This document shows, in pieces, positions 35,182 to 42,632 of a stretch of 64,000 nucleotides of DNA; within the stretch, counting starts at the first letter, position 1, and each line of letters begins with the position of its first letter. The position numbers and the translations under genes were made by a program. Origin of the DNA: Evansella alkalicola. Lineage in GTDB: Bacteria; Bacillota; Bacilli; Bacillales; Salisediminibacteriaceae. The stretch is taken from NCBI RefSeq assembly GCF_019042735.1, contig NZ_JAHQCR010000054.1, forward strand, positions 1 through 64,000. Reading direction: 5' to 3'. The notes under the pieces were generated by a model, which saw only the letters and a list, made by a program, of their open reading frames with translations, had not been told where the DNA came from and made no database searches.

Positions 35182-35247
35182 TAGAATTAAAAAATAAATA
35201 ATTACATGGTGCATTCATTTTTGATATTAATATGGCGCACCTGGTAT

Positions 35248-35261
35248 CTTGTATATACAAG
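35248..35261. promoter_or_regulatory. TreR operator, proximal
   Basis: CTTGTATATACAAG, a perfect palindrome containing the TTGTATATACAA half-site pair known as the B. subtilis tre operator. 39 bp from the second copy. Confidence 0.85.
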
Positions 35262-35279
35262 TTTAATTATTCATCAAAT

Positions 35280-35308
35280 ATAATAATTTGTATATACAAG
35301 TTAGTCAA
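35280..35308 (-). promoter_or_regulatory. treP promoter with overlapping TreR operator
   Basis: On the minus strand: -35 TTGACT (35303-35308), 17-bp spacer, -10 TATTAT (35280-35285). The spacer contains the second tre operator TTGTATATACAA (35288-35299), so repressor binding would occlude RNA polymerase. Confidence 0.85.
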
Positions 35309-35758
35309 GGAATATGAACTGTTTGTCTTTCAAGTTATGTTTTGTAAAAAAAACTTTTATATGAGAGTTTTCACAGGTTGGAAATATTTAAATGTTTCTG
35401 GACAATCTAAAGCAGTTATATGCTCCTATAACCATTATTGGATTAATCATAAACATAAGAAAAAACCTCAGCAGGAAATCATTCTTCCCACTGAGGACCG
35501 TGACAAAATTTTTTTTATTAATCTTAATCGTAATTATTCCAGTTCCACGGCATCATTTCAATTATCACAATAAAACTATTGCGTTACTATTTTCTGAAAT
35601 ATTGTGTAATTTCTTTGGCAAACATACAAACTACGTTTAATGATTATTTTTTAACTTCAGATGGACGTTTTTGCAGTCTGCAAGTCTACGGCTTCCTTCA
35701 ACCGAAATATGAATCGTTTTTATTAATGTATTTTAATCATGTAAAAGTTAGGTGGGAT
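35309..35758. other. 450-bp gap with a hairpin and no convincing gene
   Basis: AT-rich. Contains a stem CCTCAG-CA-GGAA...TTCC-CA-CTGAGG (35466-35496) with A-runs before and T-runs after it, so it could act as a terminator on either strand. Overlapping short open frames here have no ribosome binding site and unusual composition; I do not call them. Confidence 0.5.
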
Positions 35759-35764
35759 ATGAAA

Positions 35765-36001
35765 ATGGAATTTGAGATTAAAGCAAAAGATGGTGCTTGG
35801 CCATGTGAGGTTATCATTGATGAGGATAATGGACGATATATGCTGCGGAACGCAGATACTACCGGAGAGTTTTTCAATAACCCAGAGGATTTAAAGAATT
35901 GGGTGCAGTCCAATTGGCTGGAGAATCGATTTGAAGATCCTGCTCAATATCATGAGTTACTAGAAGCACTCAACAATTACACCGACACAGCCCACAGTTA
36001 A
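35765..36001 (+). CDS. Small acidic protein of unknown function
   Basis: 78 residues from ATG 35765, which has AGGTGG 9 nt upstream; ATG 35759 in the same frame is closer to that site. The sequence (EFEIKAKDGAWPCEVI near the start, 'NWVQSNWLENRFEDPAQYHELLEAL' near the end) has one Cys, many acidic residues and no membrane segment. I recognise no family. It stands alone between the tre promoter region and a convergent esterase gene; a weak hairpin (36037-36067) separates it from the latter. Confidence 0.65.
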   Translation: MEFEIKAKDGAWPCEVIIDEDNGRYMLRNADTTGEFFNNPEDLKNWVQSNWLENRFEDPAQYHELLEALNNYTDTAHS

Positions 36002-36036
36002 AGGAGTAATTTCAGAAGGGAAGGGAATTTGGGAGA

Positions 36037-36067
36037 GGGAATGAAGGTGAGACTCCCTTCATTTCCC
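36037..36067. terminator. Hairpin between convergent genes
   Basis: Arms GGGAATGAAGG and CCTTCATTTCCC (one bulge), loop of 8 nt, followed after about 12 nt by TTTTCTATTTTT on the plus strand. A modest terminator candidate. Confidence 0.45.
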
Positions 36068-36111
36068 CAACCAATCCTTTTCTATTTTTCGATTGAACAT
36101 AATACGACTAT

Positions 36112-37176
36112 CTATTTTATCCAAGGAATTGCTTTCGTTTCAATTTTGTACGGGTGAGAATGAAATTGTCTGTCTACTTCTTTTCGTTGAAAATAAAAGT
36201 CTGCAAAATCCAAAATAGCAATAAAGTCTTCCTGCTTCATTGGATGATCACCTGGCCTATAATTAATGGCCACATTTTTCGATACACCTAGAAAATCAAA
36301 CACCTTTTTAGCTGCTGTAAAGGATAATGCTGTTCCTCTTGGATTACACCAATAATCTTCTGTTCCCTCTACTAACAATAAACCTCTTGGGGCTATTAGG
36401 CTCAGTACCTCATGTTGGTCGAATGGTAATCTTCTAGGTTCTGAAACAAATTCTCCAAACAACTCCGTAAACCAATGCGGAGCAAAACCTACGATATTCT
36501 CTATCTTCTCATTCGCACCCTCGTTTTCATAAAAGTAGCGATAATTCCCGGCTCCTACTAGTCCTGAGGAAGCTGGAACCGTAATAGCTACTCGCTCATC
36601 AAAAATTCCACCTACGAGGGCTGACTTTCCAAAACGAGAATGCCCAGTGATCACGATTTGATCCTTATCAATTTCAGGTATAGCTTCCAGAGCATCGATG
36701 ACTCGTTGATACCCCCAGCCCCATGCAACTAAATTGCCTGCTTTTGTGTTCGGGTACAGTTGGTAAAAAGCACCCTCTCTTTTAGACTTATCATCTAATG
36801 CAACATCTTTTGGGGTGAAATAAATAAGTGCATAACCACGGGGATGAAAGACCGACTCGTCCAATTGTCCTGTATGTATAACAACGGGAAATGGTCCGTC
36901 TTGATTCTCAGGAAATGAGATGGTTGCGTCAAAAGCAGCTTTCCTTTCTCCCAACTCTAGATTAATCGTCAATGTATTCCCACTGCGCACTGCAGCTACT
37001 ATAGGAGATTCAGGAAAAAAACCGTATTGATAATGTTGAATGAGGGATTTTAACTCCTCTTTACGTTTACTCCAGTCATGGTGATCCTTCACCTTGCTCC
37101 CTTCTAAAAATTCAAAGGGATTGTGTAAGTGATCTAGAATGGGTAATTCTGATGGATTTAATAGTCTTGTTGTCAT
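36112..37176 (-). CDS. Alpha/beta hydrolase resembling CE15 glucuronoyl esterase
   Basis: 354 residues, no signal peptide. The nucleophile elbow is 'VITGHSRFGKSALVGG' (Ser about 180), matching the GxSRxGK pattern of carbohydrate esterase family 15, which cleaves ester bonds between glucuronoxylan and lignin alcohols or methyl glucuronate esters. Other agreeing blocks are 'WGWGYQRVIDALEAIPEID' and the C-terminal His in 'YRPGDHPMKQEDF', with the acidic residue in 'LLVEGTEDYWCNP'. Being cytoplasmic, it probably acts on imported oligosaccharides. ATG 37176 has GAGAGGTG upstream. Close in theme to the intracellular GH3 enzyme 12 kb away, though not linked. Confidence 0.8.
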   Translation of the reverse strand: MTTRLLNPSELPILDHLHNPFEFLEGSKVKDHHDWSKRKEELKSLIQHYQYGFFPESPIVAAVRSGNTLTINLELGERKAAFDATISFPENQDGPFPVVIHTGQLDESVFHPRGYALIYFTPKDVALDDKSKREGAFYQLYPNTKAGNLVAWGWGYQRVIDALEAIPEIDKDQIVITGHSRFGKSALVGGIFDERVAITVPASSGLVGAGNYRYFYENEGANEKIENIVGFAPHWFTELFGEFVSEPRRLPFDQHEVLSLIAPRGLLLVEGTEDYWCNPRGTALSFTAAKKVFDFLGVSKNVAINYRPGDHPMKQEDFIAILDFADFYFQRKEVDRQFHSHPYKIETKAIPWIK

Positions 37177-37341
37177 GTGAACGGAACACCTCTCTAAAAT
37201 TAATCTATTTTCTTATACTATTATCATACACTTCATTCGGGGTAGAAAAGGTAGTAAAAAAACGATCTATATGAAAGAAAATCGAAGTTGCTGAATAGAG
37301 GTACTATATCGATGAACAACATAAATTGTAGATTAAAAAAG

Positions 37342-37386
37342 CACTGTGCCAGTGGAATGTGGAATACACTCCGTACTAGCACAGTG
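37342..37386 (-). terminator. Terminator at the end of the yrk-type sulfur operon
   Basis: 8-bp stem CACTGTGC / GCACAGTG with a further pairing inside the loop (GGAATGT/ACACTCC); on the minus strand followed by TTTTTTAATC. Lies 55 bp past the tusA stop. Confidence 0.85.
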
Positions 37387-37441
37387 TTTTCTAGTATTTT
37401 GATAATAGGGTTTCATTGAGTTTGCCCCTAGTGTTTTTTAG

Positions 37442-37675
37442 TTATCCTTTTTTAATCCAGAATATATAGACACCATTTTCTTCCTCATGTCCTAATAGTT
37501 CATGCCCACCAGACTTTGCCCACGCAGTAAGGTCAGCCTTTGCCCCCTTATCTGTAGCATGGATTTCAATCACCTGCCCTGACTCTATTTTATCCATTTC
37601 TTTTTTTGTCTTTACGATTGGCATAGGACATGCTAACCCTTTTGCGTCTAATAAAATATCTGTATTGAAACTCAT
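37442..37675 (-). CDS. TusA-type sulfur carrier protein
   Basis: 77 residues, a single TusA/SirA domain. The sulfur-carrying cysteine is C16 in 'LDAKGLACPMPIVKTKK'. It accepts a persulfide from rhodaneses or similar donors and passes it on. Corresponds to B. subtilis YrkI. ATG 37675 follows CAGGAGTG. Last gene of the minus-strand unit that starts with the DsrE-like gene at 40783; a strong hairpin separates it from the gene before. Confidence 0.93.
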   Translation of the reverse strand: MSFNTDILLDAKGLACPMPIVKTKKEMDKIESGQVIEIHATDKGAKADLTAWAKSGGHELLGHEEENGVYIFWIKKG

Positions 37676-37718
37676 TAATAATCACTCCTGTTTTAGAATA
37701 AAATTTCACAAAATTGTG

Positions 37719-37760
37719 CGGGACCTGGTCCCCGAATTTTTGTTCGGGGACCAGGTCCCG
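37719..37760. repeat. Long hairpin with GGGACCTGGTCCC arms between sulfur genes
   Basis: 18-bp perfect arms (CGGGACCTGGTCCCCGAA / TTCGGGGACCAGGTCCCG), 6-nt loop TTTTTG. Each arm is itself nearly palindromic (GGGACC-T-GGTCCC), so a cruciform with self-paired arms is possible. Not followed by a clean T-run. Confidence 0.88.
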
Positions 37761-37768
37761 GAACTTTT

Positions 37769-38899
37769 TTATCTCACTGCACAGCGGTTAGGACCAATTT
37801 CCATTTCACGCTGCTCTTCTTCATCTGGTGTAATCTTACCCATATTTGTCTTACGAATTTCTTGATACGCATTTGGTTGAGGTGGTAAATTATCCGTGAC
37901 TAAACTACGGAACTCGGCTTCATTCTCAATATTCAATCCATGATTCTCTGCAAACAGGACACCTAATTTTTCCCCAACACTACCATCATCATTTAACTCA
38001 TCTATAATCATAAAGTGTGCAGGAAGAACCATTAGTTCATCCGACAATTCCTTATATCTTTCGTATAAAGTTTCTCGTAAGTCACCAACCCAATCCTCTG
38101 CTAAACCAGCTAAATCAGGCCGCCCGATAGAATCTACAAACAAGATATCCCCTGATAACAAATATTTCTCATCAACGACAAATGATGTGGAACCAATGGT
38201 GTGCCCTGGTGAGTATAGGGGGTGGATATTAATCGTTGTGTTCCCTATTTTCACATCATTTCCATCTACTAATGGTTCATAAGAGAATTGAACTTCCTCC
38301 GCATCTTTTGGTGGTAGCCAGTAAACTGCACCAGTTTTTTCTGCAATCATTCTTCCACCTGAAATGTGGTCTGCGTGTAAATGCGTATCAAATACATGCT
38401 TAATCTGAACCCCTAGACTATCTGCAAAATCAATAAATACATCTGTCATTCTTGTTGCATCGATGATGGCAGCTTCACCGTTCGAAACAACCATATAAGA
38501 TAAACAACCTTTCCCGATTCTTACAAACTGGTACATTTCGCCCCCATCTGCAAGGTCCCCAACCTTAACTGGCTCTAAATGCTCACTCCATGCTTTCATG
38601 CCACCTTTTAAATAAGCAGCTTCATAGCCTTCATCAGAGAGCATTTCTGCGACCATAATAGACGAGCCCTCTTTCGCACAAACAACTAAAATCTCTTTGT
38701 CAGAAGGTAGCTGATCTTTTATTTCATCAAGTCCGTCAAGTAAATCAAAGTACGGTACGTTTAAGTGTGTTAAGTTTTCCCCTTCAATTTTCCAATCACT
38801 AAACGCATCTTCATTCCGAACATCTAAAATAAATAATTCCTTTTTGTTCATTACTTTCCTCGTAACTTCTTTAGCGTCCATTTCCCTAATCGCCATCAT
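37769..38899 (-). CDS. Rhodanese-metallo-beta-lactamase fusion (persulfide dioxygenase type)
   Basis: 376 residues. An N-terminal rhodanese domain (about residues 8-108, active Cys C74 in 'LVVCAKEGSS') is followed by an ETHE1/glyoxalase II-like MBL domain with metal ligands H173, H175, D177, H178 ('DTHLHADHISGG'), then 'YSPGHTIGS' and 'LSGDILFVDSIGRPDL'. Such enzymes oxidise glutathione, CoA or bacillithiol persulfide to sulfite. Corresponds to B. subtilis YrkH-type proteins. A paralog of the same architecture is at 45071-46204. The start is either ATG 38899 or the next codon; AGGGGG lies upstream. Confidence 0.9.
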   Translation of the reverse strand: MMAIREMDAKEVTRKVMNKKELFILDVRNEDAFSDWKIEGENLTHLNVPYFDLLDGLDEIKDQLPSDKEILVVCAKEGSSIMVAEMLSDEGYEAAYLKGGMKAWSEHLEPVKVGDLADGGEMYQFVRIGKGCLSYMVVSNGEAAIIDATRMTDVFIDFADSLGVQIKHVFDTHLHADHISGGRMIAEKTGAVYWLPPKDAEEVQFSYEPLVDGNDVKIGNTTINIHPLYSPGHTIGSTSFVVDEKYLLSGDILFVDSIGRPDLAGLAEDWVGDLRETLYERYKELSDELMVLPAHFMIIDELNDDGSVGEKLGVLFAENHGLNIENEAEFRSLVTDNLPPQPNAYQEIRKTNMGKITPDEEEQREMEIGPNRCAVR

Positions 38900-38962
38900 A
38901 TATACCCCCTACAGTATATTCTAGTTAAAATTTTTTTCACCCTGAAATAATTTGCAAAATCA

Positions 38963-39535
38963 TTACCCAATACTTTTTTCTGTTGGACCATTCCAGTCAC
39001 TCATACCTGGCACAACATTCGTTACCTTGTTGAATCCTCGATCAGCAAGCTTTTGTGCAGCTAGATCACTACGTGTACCAGTACGACAGATTACATAAAT
39101 TTCATCATCTTTCCCTAGCTCATCAAGGCGGTTGTCCAATTCTCCCATTGGAATCGATATCGCACCTGGAATATGATTGAAGGAATACTCTGCTTCTTCC
39201 CGGACATCAACTACCGTCAGATCTTCCGACGACTCAAGCTTCCGTTGAAGTTCATCATTGTTTACAACTACCTCATACGTTGTTTCCTGCTTTTCTTCTG
39301 AATCCGTAGTTTTACGAACATAATGGTGTAGCGTCCCCGACTCTTCCACCGTTCCCAAATATTGATGACCAACTCGCTCCGTCCATGCTTTTAAGTCTGC
39401 AGTAGAACCTTTATCTGTTGCTTGAACCTCTAGTACTTGACCAGGTTCCATATTAGTTATTGTCTTCTTTGTTTTTACAATCGGCATTGGACAAGCAAGC
39501 CCTTTTGCGTCTAAAACTTGATCTGTTTTAATCAT
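38963..39535 (-). CDS. TusA-rhodanese fusion protein
   Basis: 190 residues. TusA domain at residues 1-75 (carrier Cys C15 in 'AKGLACPMPIVKTKK'), a linker, then a rhodanese domain at about 88-185 (active Cys C150 in 'YVICRTGTRSD'). Both sulfur sites are intact, so sulfur could pass between domains. Matches B. subtilis YrkF. The start ATG at 39535 overlaps the stop of the preceding rhodanese gene as ATGA, a sign of coupled translation; the frame stays open further upstream inside that gene. Confidence 0.93.
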   Translation of the reverse strand: MIKTDQVLDAKGLACPMPIVKTKKTITNMEPGQVLEVQATDKGSTADLKAWTERVGHQYLGTVEESGTLHHYVRKTTDSEEKQETTYEVVVNNDELQRKLESSEDLTVVDVREEAEYSFNHIPGAISIPMGELDNRLDELGKDDEIYVICRTGTRSDLAAQKLADRGFNKVTNVVPGMSDWNGPTEKSIG

Positions 39536-39861
39536 CCTTCGTACACCCCTTCCAAATCTGATGAGACAGGTCCATTCCAATCCATCATCCCGCCAGCCAT
39601 GTTTGTTACATGAAAGCCTTTTGATGCAAGGAATAAAGTTGCATTAAAACTTCGAGCACCTGACCTGCAAACAAGGATATATTTCCCGTCTTTATCAAGC
39701 TTAGCTATGCTCTCTGGAATCTCCCCCAAAGGAATATTGATAGATTCAGGAATTCTTCCAGCCTCTACTTCCATCGGCTCACGGACATCAATAACTTTAT
39801 AGCCTTCCTTGTTTTCAATTGCTGCTTGCACCTCTAGTGGTGACATCTCATGAATGTTCAT
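39532..39861 (-). CDS. Single-domain rhodanese
   Basis: 109 residues, one complete rhodanese domain with active Cys C65 in the loop 'YILVCRSGARS'. Cytoplasmic thiosulfate or persulfide sulfurtransferase. ATG 39861 follows GGAGGAGG. Between the membrane-tethered rhodanese and the TusA-rhodanese gene in the same operon. Confidence 0.93.
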   Translation of the reverse strand: MNIHEMSPLEVQAAIENKEGYKVIDVREPMEVEAGRIPESINIPLGEIPESIAKLDKDGKYILVCRSGARSFNATLFLASKGFHVTNMAGGMMDWNGPVSSDLEGVYEG

Positions 39862-39883
39862 TCCATTTCCTCCTCCATCTTTA

Positions 39884-40249
39884 TCAACTCCAGGCAGACA
39901 TGCCGCCCTTCACGTTATAAATCTTTGTGAAACCTAATTTTTTAAGTAACTTACTAGCCTTATTACTTCTCATTCCACTTTGGCAAATAACAACTACCTC
40001 TTTATCCTTTTCTAGCTCTTGCACACGCTGCTTCAACTCGTGCACAGGAATATTCTTAAAGCCTTTAATACTATCACCACGAAACTCCATCGCAGTACGC
40101 ACATCGACAAACTGATACTTCTTCTTTTCCTTTACCATTTGCTTCAAATCTGCTGTCGTCACTTGTTTAATCCCTTTAGCTGGCATGATCCTTGAGTAAA
40201 GAAACCAACCAGCTACTGCAAAAATTAATATATTTAAAATCCAGTCCAT
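39884..40249 (-). CDS. Membrane-tethered rhodanese
   Basis: 121 residues. One N-terminal membrane helix (residues 3-19, WILNILIFAVAGWFLYS) followed by a rhodanese domain with active Cys C89 in 'VVVICQSGMRS'. The basic residues after the helix suggest the domain faces the cytoplasm. Similar to the YqhL/YibN group. ATG 40249 follows AAAGGTGA. Confidence 0.92.
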   Translation of the reverse strand: MDWILNILIFAVAGWFLYSRIMPAKGIKQVTTADLKQMVKEKKKYQFVDVRTAMEFRGDSIKGFKNIPVHELKQRVQELEKDKEVVVICQSGMRSNKASKLLKKLGFTKIYNVKGGMSAWS

Positions 40250-40303
40250 TTAGCTATCACCTTTCATGTTGGAATAATGGAATAAGTCTTAGTCTAGTGC
40301 ATC

Positions 40304-40783
40304 TTATATAAATAAGTTTACGTTACCCTCTGAAGCGTCCCCTAAATATGCGGCAACACCTGCATATTCAATACCATCTAATAACTCCTTTTCATCTAAA
40401 CCAAGCAAATCCATTGTCATCGTACAACTTACGAGCTTCACATCTTGCTCCTGAGCCATCTCAATTAACTGTGGAAGCGTCATAGCATTGTGCTTCTTAA
40501 TGACCTTTTTGATCATCTTTGGCCCCATGCCAGCAAAATTCATCTTAGAAAGGCCCATCTTGTCAGCACCCTTAGGCATCATCTTCCCAAACATGTTTTC
40601 CAAGAAGCCCTTCTTAATCGGCTCTGCATTCTCTTTTCTTAAAGCATTTAGTCCCCAGAAAGTATGGAAAATGGTGACCTCATGATCATAAGCAGCCGCA
40701 CCGTTTGCGATGATGTATGCCGCCATGGCCTTATCATAATCCCCACTGAATAATACGATTGTTGTTTTCTTCTTTTCTGACAT
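40304..40783 (-). CDS. DsrE/DsrF-like sulfur-transfer protein
   Basis: 159 residues. Start 'TTIVLFSGDYDKAMAAYIIANGAAAYDHEVTIFHTFWGLN' and C-terminal 'YLGDASEGNVNLFI' are those of the DsrE/F/H-like family typified by B. subtilis YrkE. The conserved Cys is C120 ('VKLVSCTMTMDLLG'). Probably a persulfide carrier passing sulfur to TusA. First gene of the yrk-type unit; ATG 40783 follows GAGGAGTG, and a CstR-type operator is 38 bp further up. Confidence 0.93.
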   Translation of the reverse strand: MSEKKKTTIVLFSGDYDKAMAAYIIANGAAAYDHEVTIFHTFWGLNALRKENAEPIKKGFLENMFGKMMPKGADKMGLSKMNFAGMGPKMIKKVIKKHNAMTLPQLIEMAQEQDVKLVSCTMTMDLLGLDEKELLDGIEYAGVAAYLGDASEGNVNLFI

Positions 40784-40820
40784 GCCTTGTCACTCCTCAA
40801 TTAATTAATATTTATTTTAC

Positions 40821-40840
40821 ATATACCAGTACAGGTATAT
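40821..40840. promoter_or_regulatory. CstR/CsoR-type operator 1 (yrk unit)
   Basis: ATATACC-AGTACA-GGTATAT, 7-bp perfect half-sites around 6 nt, directly upstream of the DsrE-like gene on the minus strand. Confidence 0.8.
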
Positions 40841-40904
40841 TTTTTGGTAAAAAAATTATTACTGTTTGACTTATGAAAGTAAAAACCTTTCGTTGACACC
40901 ACAA

Positions 40905-40920
40905 ATACCTATAGGGGTAT
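40905..40920. promoter_or_regulatory. CstR/CsoR-type operator 2 (yrk unit)
   Basis: ATACC-TATAGG-GGTAT, 84 bp upstream of operator 1. In the 280-bp gap between the DsrE-like gene and cstR; both sites most likely act on the same minus-strand promoter. Confidence 0.8.
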
Positions 40921-41063
40921 ATTAACACCCGCAATGAGGTGGTGTCAATACTTTTAAACTGAATTTTTATATAAGCATCATGATAACAGTGTTAAACAAG
41001 TACGAGAATTCAATGCAGATACTTTTATAAACCTTTGCAACATCGACCTGCATTGAATTTACC

Positions 41064-41324
41064 TTATCTACTTTTCACTAATAAATTTACCGCTTCTTGA
41101 ATAAGAGGTTCTGTATCTTCCCCTTTTTCAATTTGATCCCTTACACACTGCTCTAAATTAGAGCTAACAACTAAGCCTAACGTTCGGTCAAGGGCATTTC
41201 TCGCTGCAGACATTTGAATGACAATATCTTTACAATCCTTTTCCTCTTCCATCATACGGAGAATCGCCTTCACTTGACCCTCAATTCTCTTTACTCTGTT
41301 TTTCATTTGATCATTATATTTCAC
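41064..41324 (-). CDS. cstR: CstR-type persulfide-sensing repressor (CsoR family)
   Basis: 86 residues, all-helical DUF156/CsoR fold. Two cysteines at exactly C31 and C60, the pair that forms di- or trisulfide bridges in Staphylococcus aureus CstR. The copper-ligand His of CsoR two turns before the second Cys is replaced by Asn (SSNLEQC), which argues for a persulfide sensor and against copper sensing. GTG start at 41324 with AGGAGG 7 nt upstream; the coding region overlaps the end of the preceding gene by 11 bp. Sits in the centre of the sulfur island whose units carry the matching operators. Confidence 0.9.
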   Translation of the reverse strand: MKYNDQMKNRVKRIEGQVKAILRMMEEEKDCKDIVIQMSAARNALDRTLGLVVSSNLEQCVRDQIEKGEDTEPLIQEAVNLLVKSR

Positions 41325-41715
41325 GACATTCCCTCCTCCTTGGATTCAAAAAATGTAGAACCTTCGATTTATCTGATTCACCTAAAATATAATATCCCCT
41401 GACATCAAAGCCTTTTTTCCTTAAATAACGTACACATAAATTTTTCCCTGCCAAGTCTGATGAAATTACGACAATTTTCTTTCCCTTAATCTCATCAGAG
41501 AATCGCTTTAAATATGGCAATGGGATGTTTTCTTTACTTGCGGCTTCCAGTTTATAGGCTACGTTGTAGTCCCTAATATCTAATAAAATCGTATCCTTAG
41601 AAACTTTCTCTGGGTGTATACACTTCACACCATACACTGGAAAATACCGTTGATATAATTGTGCAGAAAGTATCATAAAGCTGATTAAAATCAAAATACC
41701 CAGTATCGTATTCAT
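41314..41715 (-). CDS. Membrane-anchored rhodanese-like protein without active-site Cys
   Basis: 133 residues. N-terminal membrane helix (residues 4-20) then a rhodanese-like fold (first half 'KDTILLDIRDYNVAYKLEAASKENIPLPYL'). At the place of the active-site loop it reads 'VVISSDLAGKNLC', so the catalytic Cys of CxxGxR is replaced by Ser and the usual Arg is missing; a Cys occurs 8 residues later. Likely a non-catalytic binding or scaffold domain. Lies between the exported rhodanese gene and cstR, overlapping the latter. Confidence 0.8.
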   Translation of the reverse strand: MNTILGILILISFMILSAQLYQRYFPVYGVKCIHPEKVSKDTILLDIRDYNVAYKLEAASKENIPLPYLKRFSDEIKGKKIVVISSDLAGKNLCVRYLRKKGFDVRGYYILGESDKSKVLHFLNPRRRECREI

Positions 41716-41737
41716 GACACACCCTTTTCTATATCTT

Positions 41738-42124
41738 TTAGTTTACTACTTCCCCTTCCCAGGCAAGCATTCCACCTTTGACATTAATCAGATTCTCATA
41801 TCCGAGATCCTCAAGAATCTTTATTGCCTGTAGGCTTCGATTACCGCTACGGCAAAAAATAACTGCTGTTCTATCCTTTGGTATGTTGTGATAATCACTA
41901 TTTAAAGTACTTAATGGAACATTGACCATTCCATTGATATGCGCCTCATTATACTCGTGAACTTCCCTTACGTCCACAAAAAAGTAATCATTGGGTTGAT
42001 CCAGTAAGTCCCCTAGTTCTGAAGTTGTAATCTCTTCTGTTCCTAGTGCAGAGATGGATTGAAATCCAAAAATCGCTAGTAAAAATAATAATGGTATAAC
42101 ATAAATGATGTTTTTCTTAATCAT
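41738..42124 (-). CDS. Exported or membrane-anchored rhodanese
   Basis: 128 residues. N-terminal hydrophobic segment (residues 5-27, IIYVIPLLFLLAIFGFQSISA) that works as signal peptide or anchor, followed by a rhodanese domain with active Cys C91 ('AVIFCRSGNRS'), so the enzyme probably acts outside the membrane. ATG 42124 has GGAG 8 nt upstream; ATG 42133 is too near that site. First gene of a three-gene unit ending in cstR, with operator 3 just upstream. Confidence 0.9.
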   Translation of the reverse strand: MIKKNIIYVIPLLFLLAIFGFQSISALGTEEITTSELGDLLDQPNDYFFVDVREVHEYNEAHINGMVNVPLSTLNSDYHNIPKDRTAVIFCRSGNRSLQAIKILEDLGYENLINVKGGMLAWEGEVVN

Positions 42125-42160
42125 TACATCCACTCCTTTATGAAGTTACAAGAATCATTA

Positions 42161-42178
42161 TATACCCCTACAGGTATA
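42161..42178. promoter_or_regulatory. CstR/CsoR-type operator 3 (rhodanese-cstR unit)
   Basis: TATACC-CCTACA-GGTATA, 6-bp perfect half-sites, 37 bp upstream of the exported rhodanese gene; implies autoregulation of cstR. Confidence 0.82.
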
Positions 42179-42215
42179 AAAGTCAACACCTTAACTCCTT
42201 CCTAAGAGAGTAGAA

Positions 42216-42605
42216 TTATTTAACAATCTTATCAATACAATGGATTAATCTTTTTTCAATATCTTCAGCGATTTCCATTAGTTTATCGTCCTTAACTGCT
42301 TCTATTAAAGCAGTAGGTTTTGGCATGCCTATTTTCGTTCTTCCTTCATCATCAGAAAATACTACTATTTTACAAGGCAGAAAGTAACCTGCTAATTTAT
42401 TCATCTCTAATACTCTTTTGGCTTCATGAGGATTACACACTTCTAGTATTCTCGTTTCTGAATCATACTCTAGCCCTTTTTCCTCAAGCTTACCTTTCAA
42501 ATCAAAATCCCATAATACTCCAAAACCTTCTTCTTTGAGTGAAGCTTCTAAATTCTCAATCGCCTTTGGCATATCCATTGTTGTTTCTACCGTATAATGA
42601 AACAT
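42216..42605 (-). CDS. DUF302 family protein
   Basis: 129 residues. 'FHYTVETTMDMPKAIENLEASLKEEGFGVLWDFDLKGKLEEKG' and 'RILEVCNPHEAKRVLEMNKLAGYFLPCKIVVFSDDEGRTKIGMPKPTALI' agree with the DUF302 fold, often found next to sulfur-oxidation or rhodanese genes. Two conserved Cys (near residues 57 and 78). The biochemical role is not known. ATG 42605 follows AAAGGAG. Last gene of the SulP-carbonic anhydrase unit. Confidence 0.92.
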   Translation of the reverse strand: MFHYTVETTMDMPKAIENLEASLKEEGFGVLWDFDLKGKLEEKGLEYDSETRILEVCNPHEAKRVLEMNKLAGYFLPCKIVVFSDDEGRTKIGMPKPTALIEAVKDDKLMEIAEDIEKRLIHCIDKIVK

Positions 42606-42632
42606 CTTTTATCAAGCTCCTTTATTTTAGTA

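Noticed and set aside
35232..35640. Short plus-strand frames in the gap between treP and the small acidic gene
   Set aside because: They begin in or next to the tre operators, lack ribosome sites and are rich in rare combinations typical of AT-rich noncoding DNA.
41064..41324. Copper-sensing CsoR
   Set aside because: The His ligand between the two cysteines is Asn, no copper exporter or chaperone gene is nearby, and all neighbours handle sulfur.
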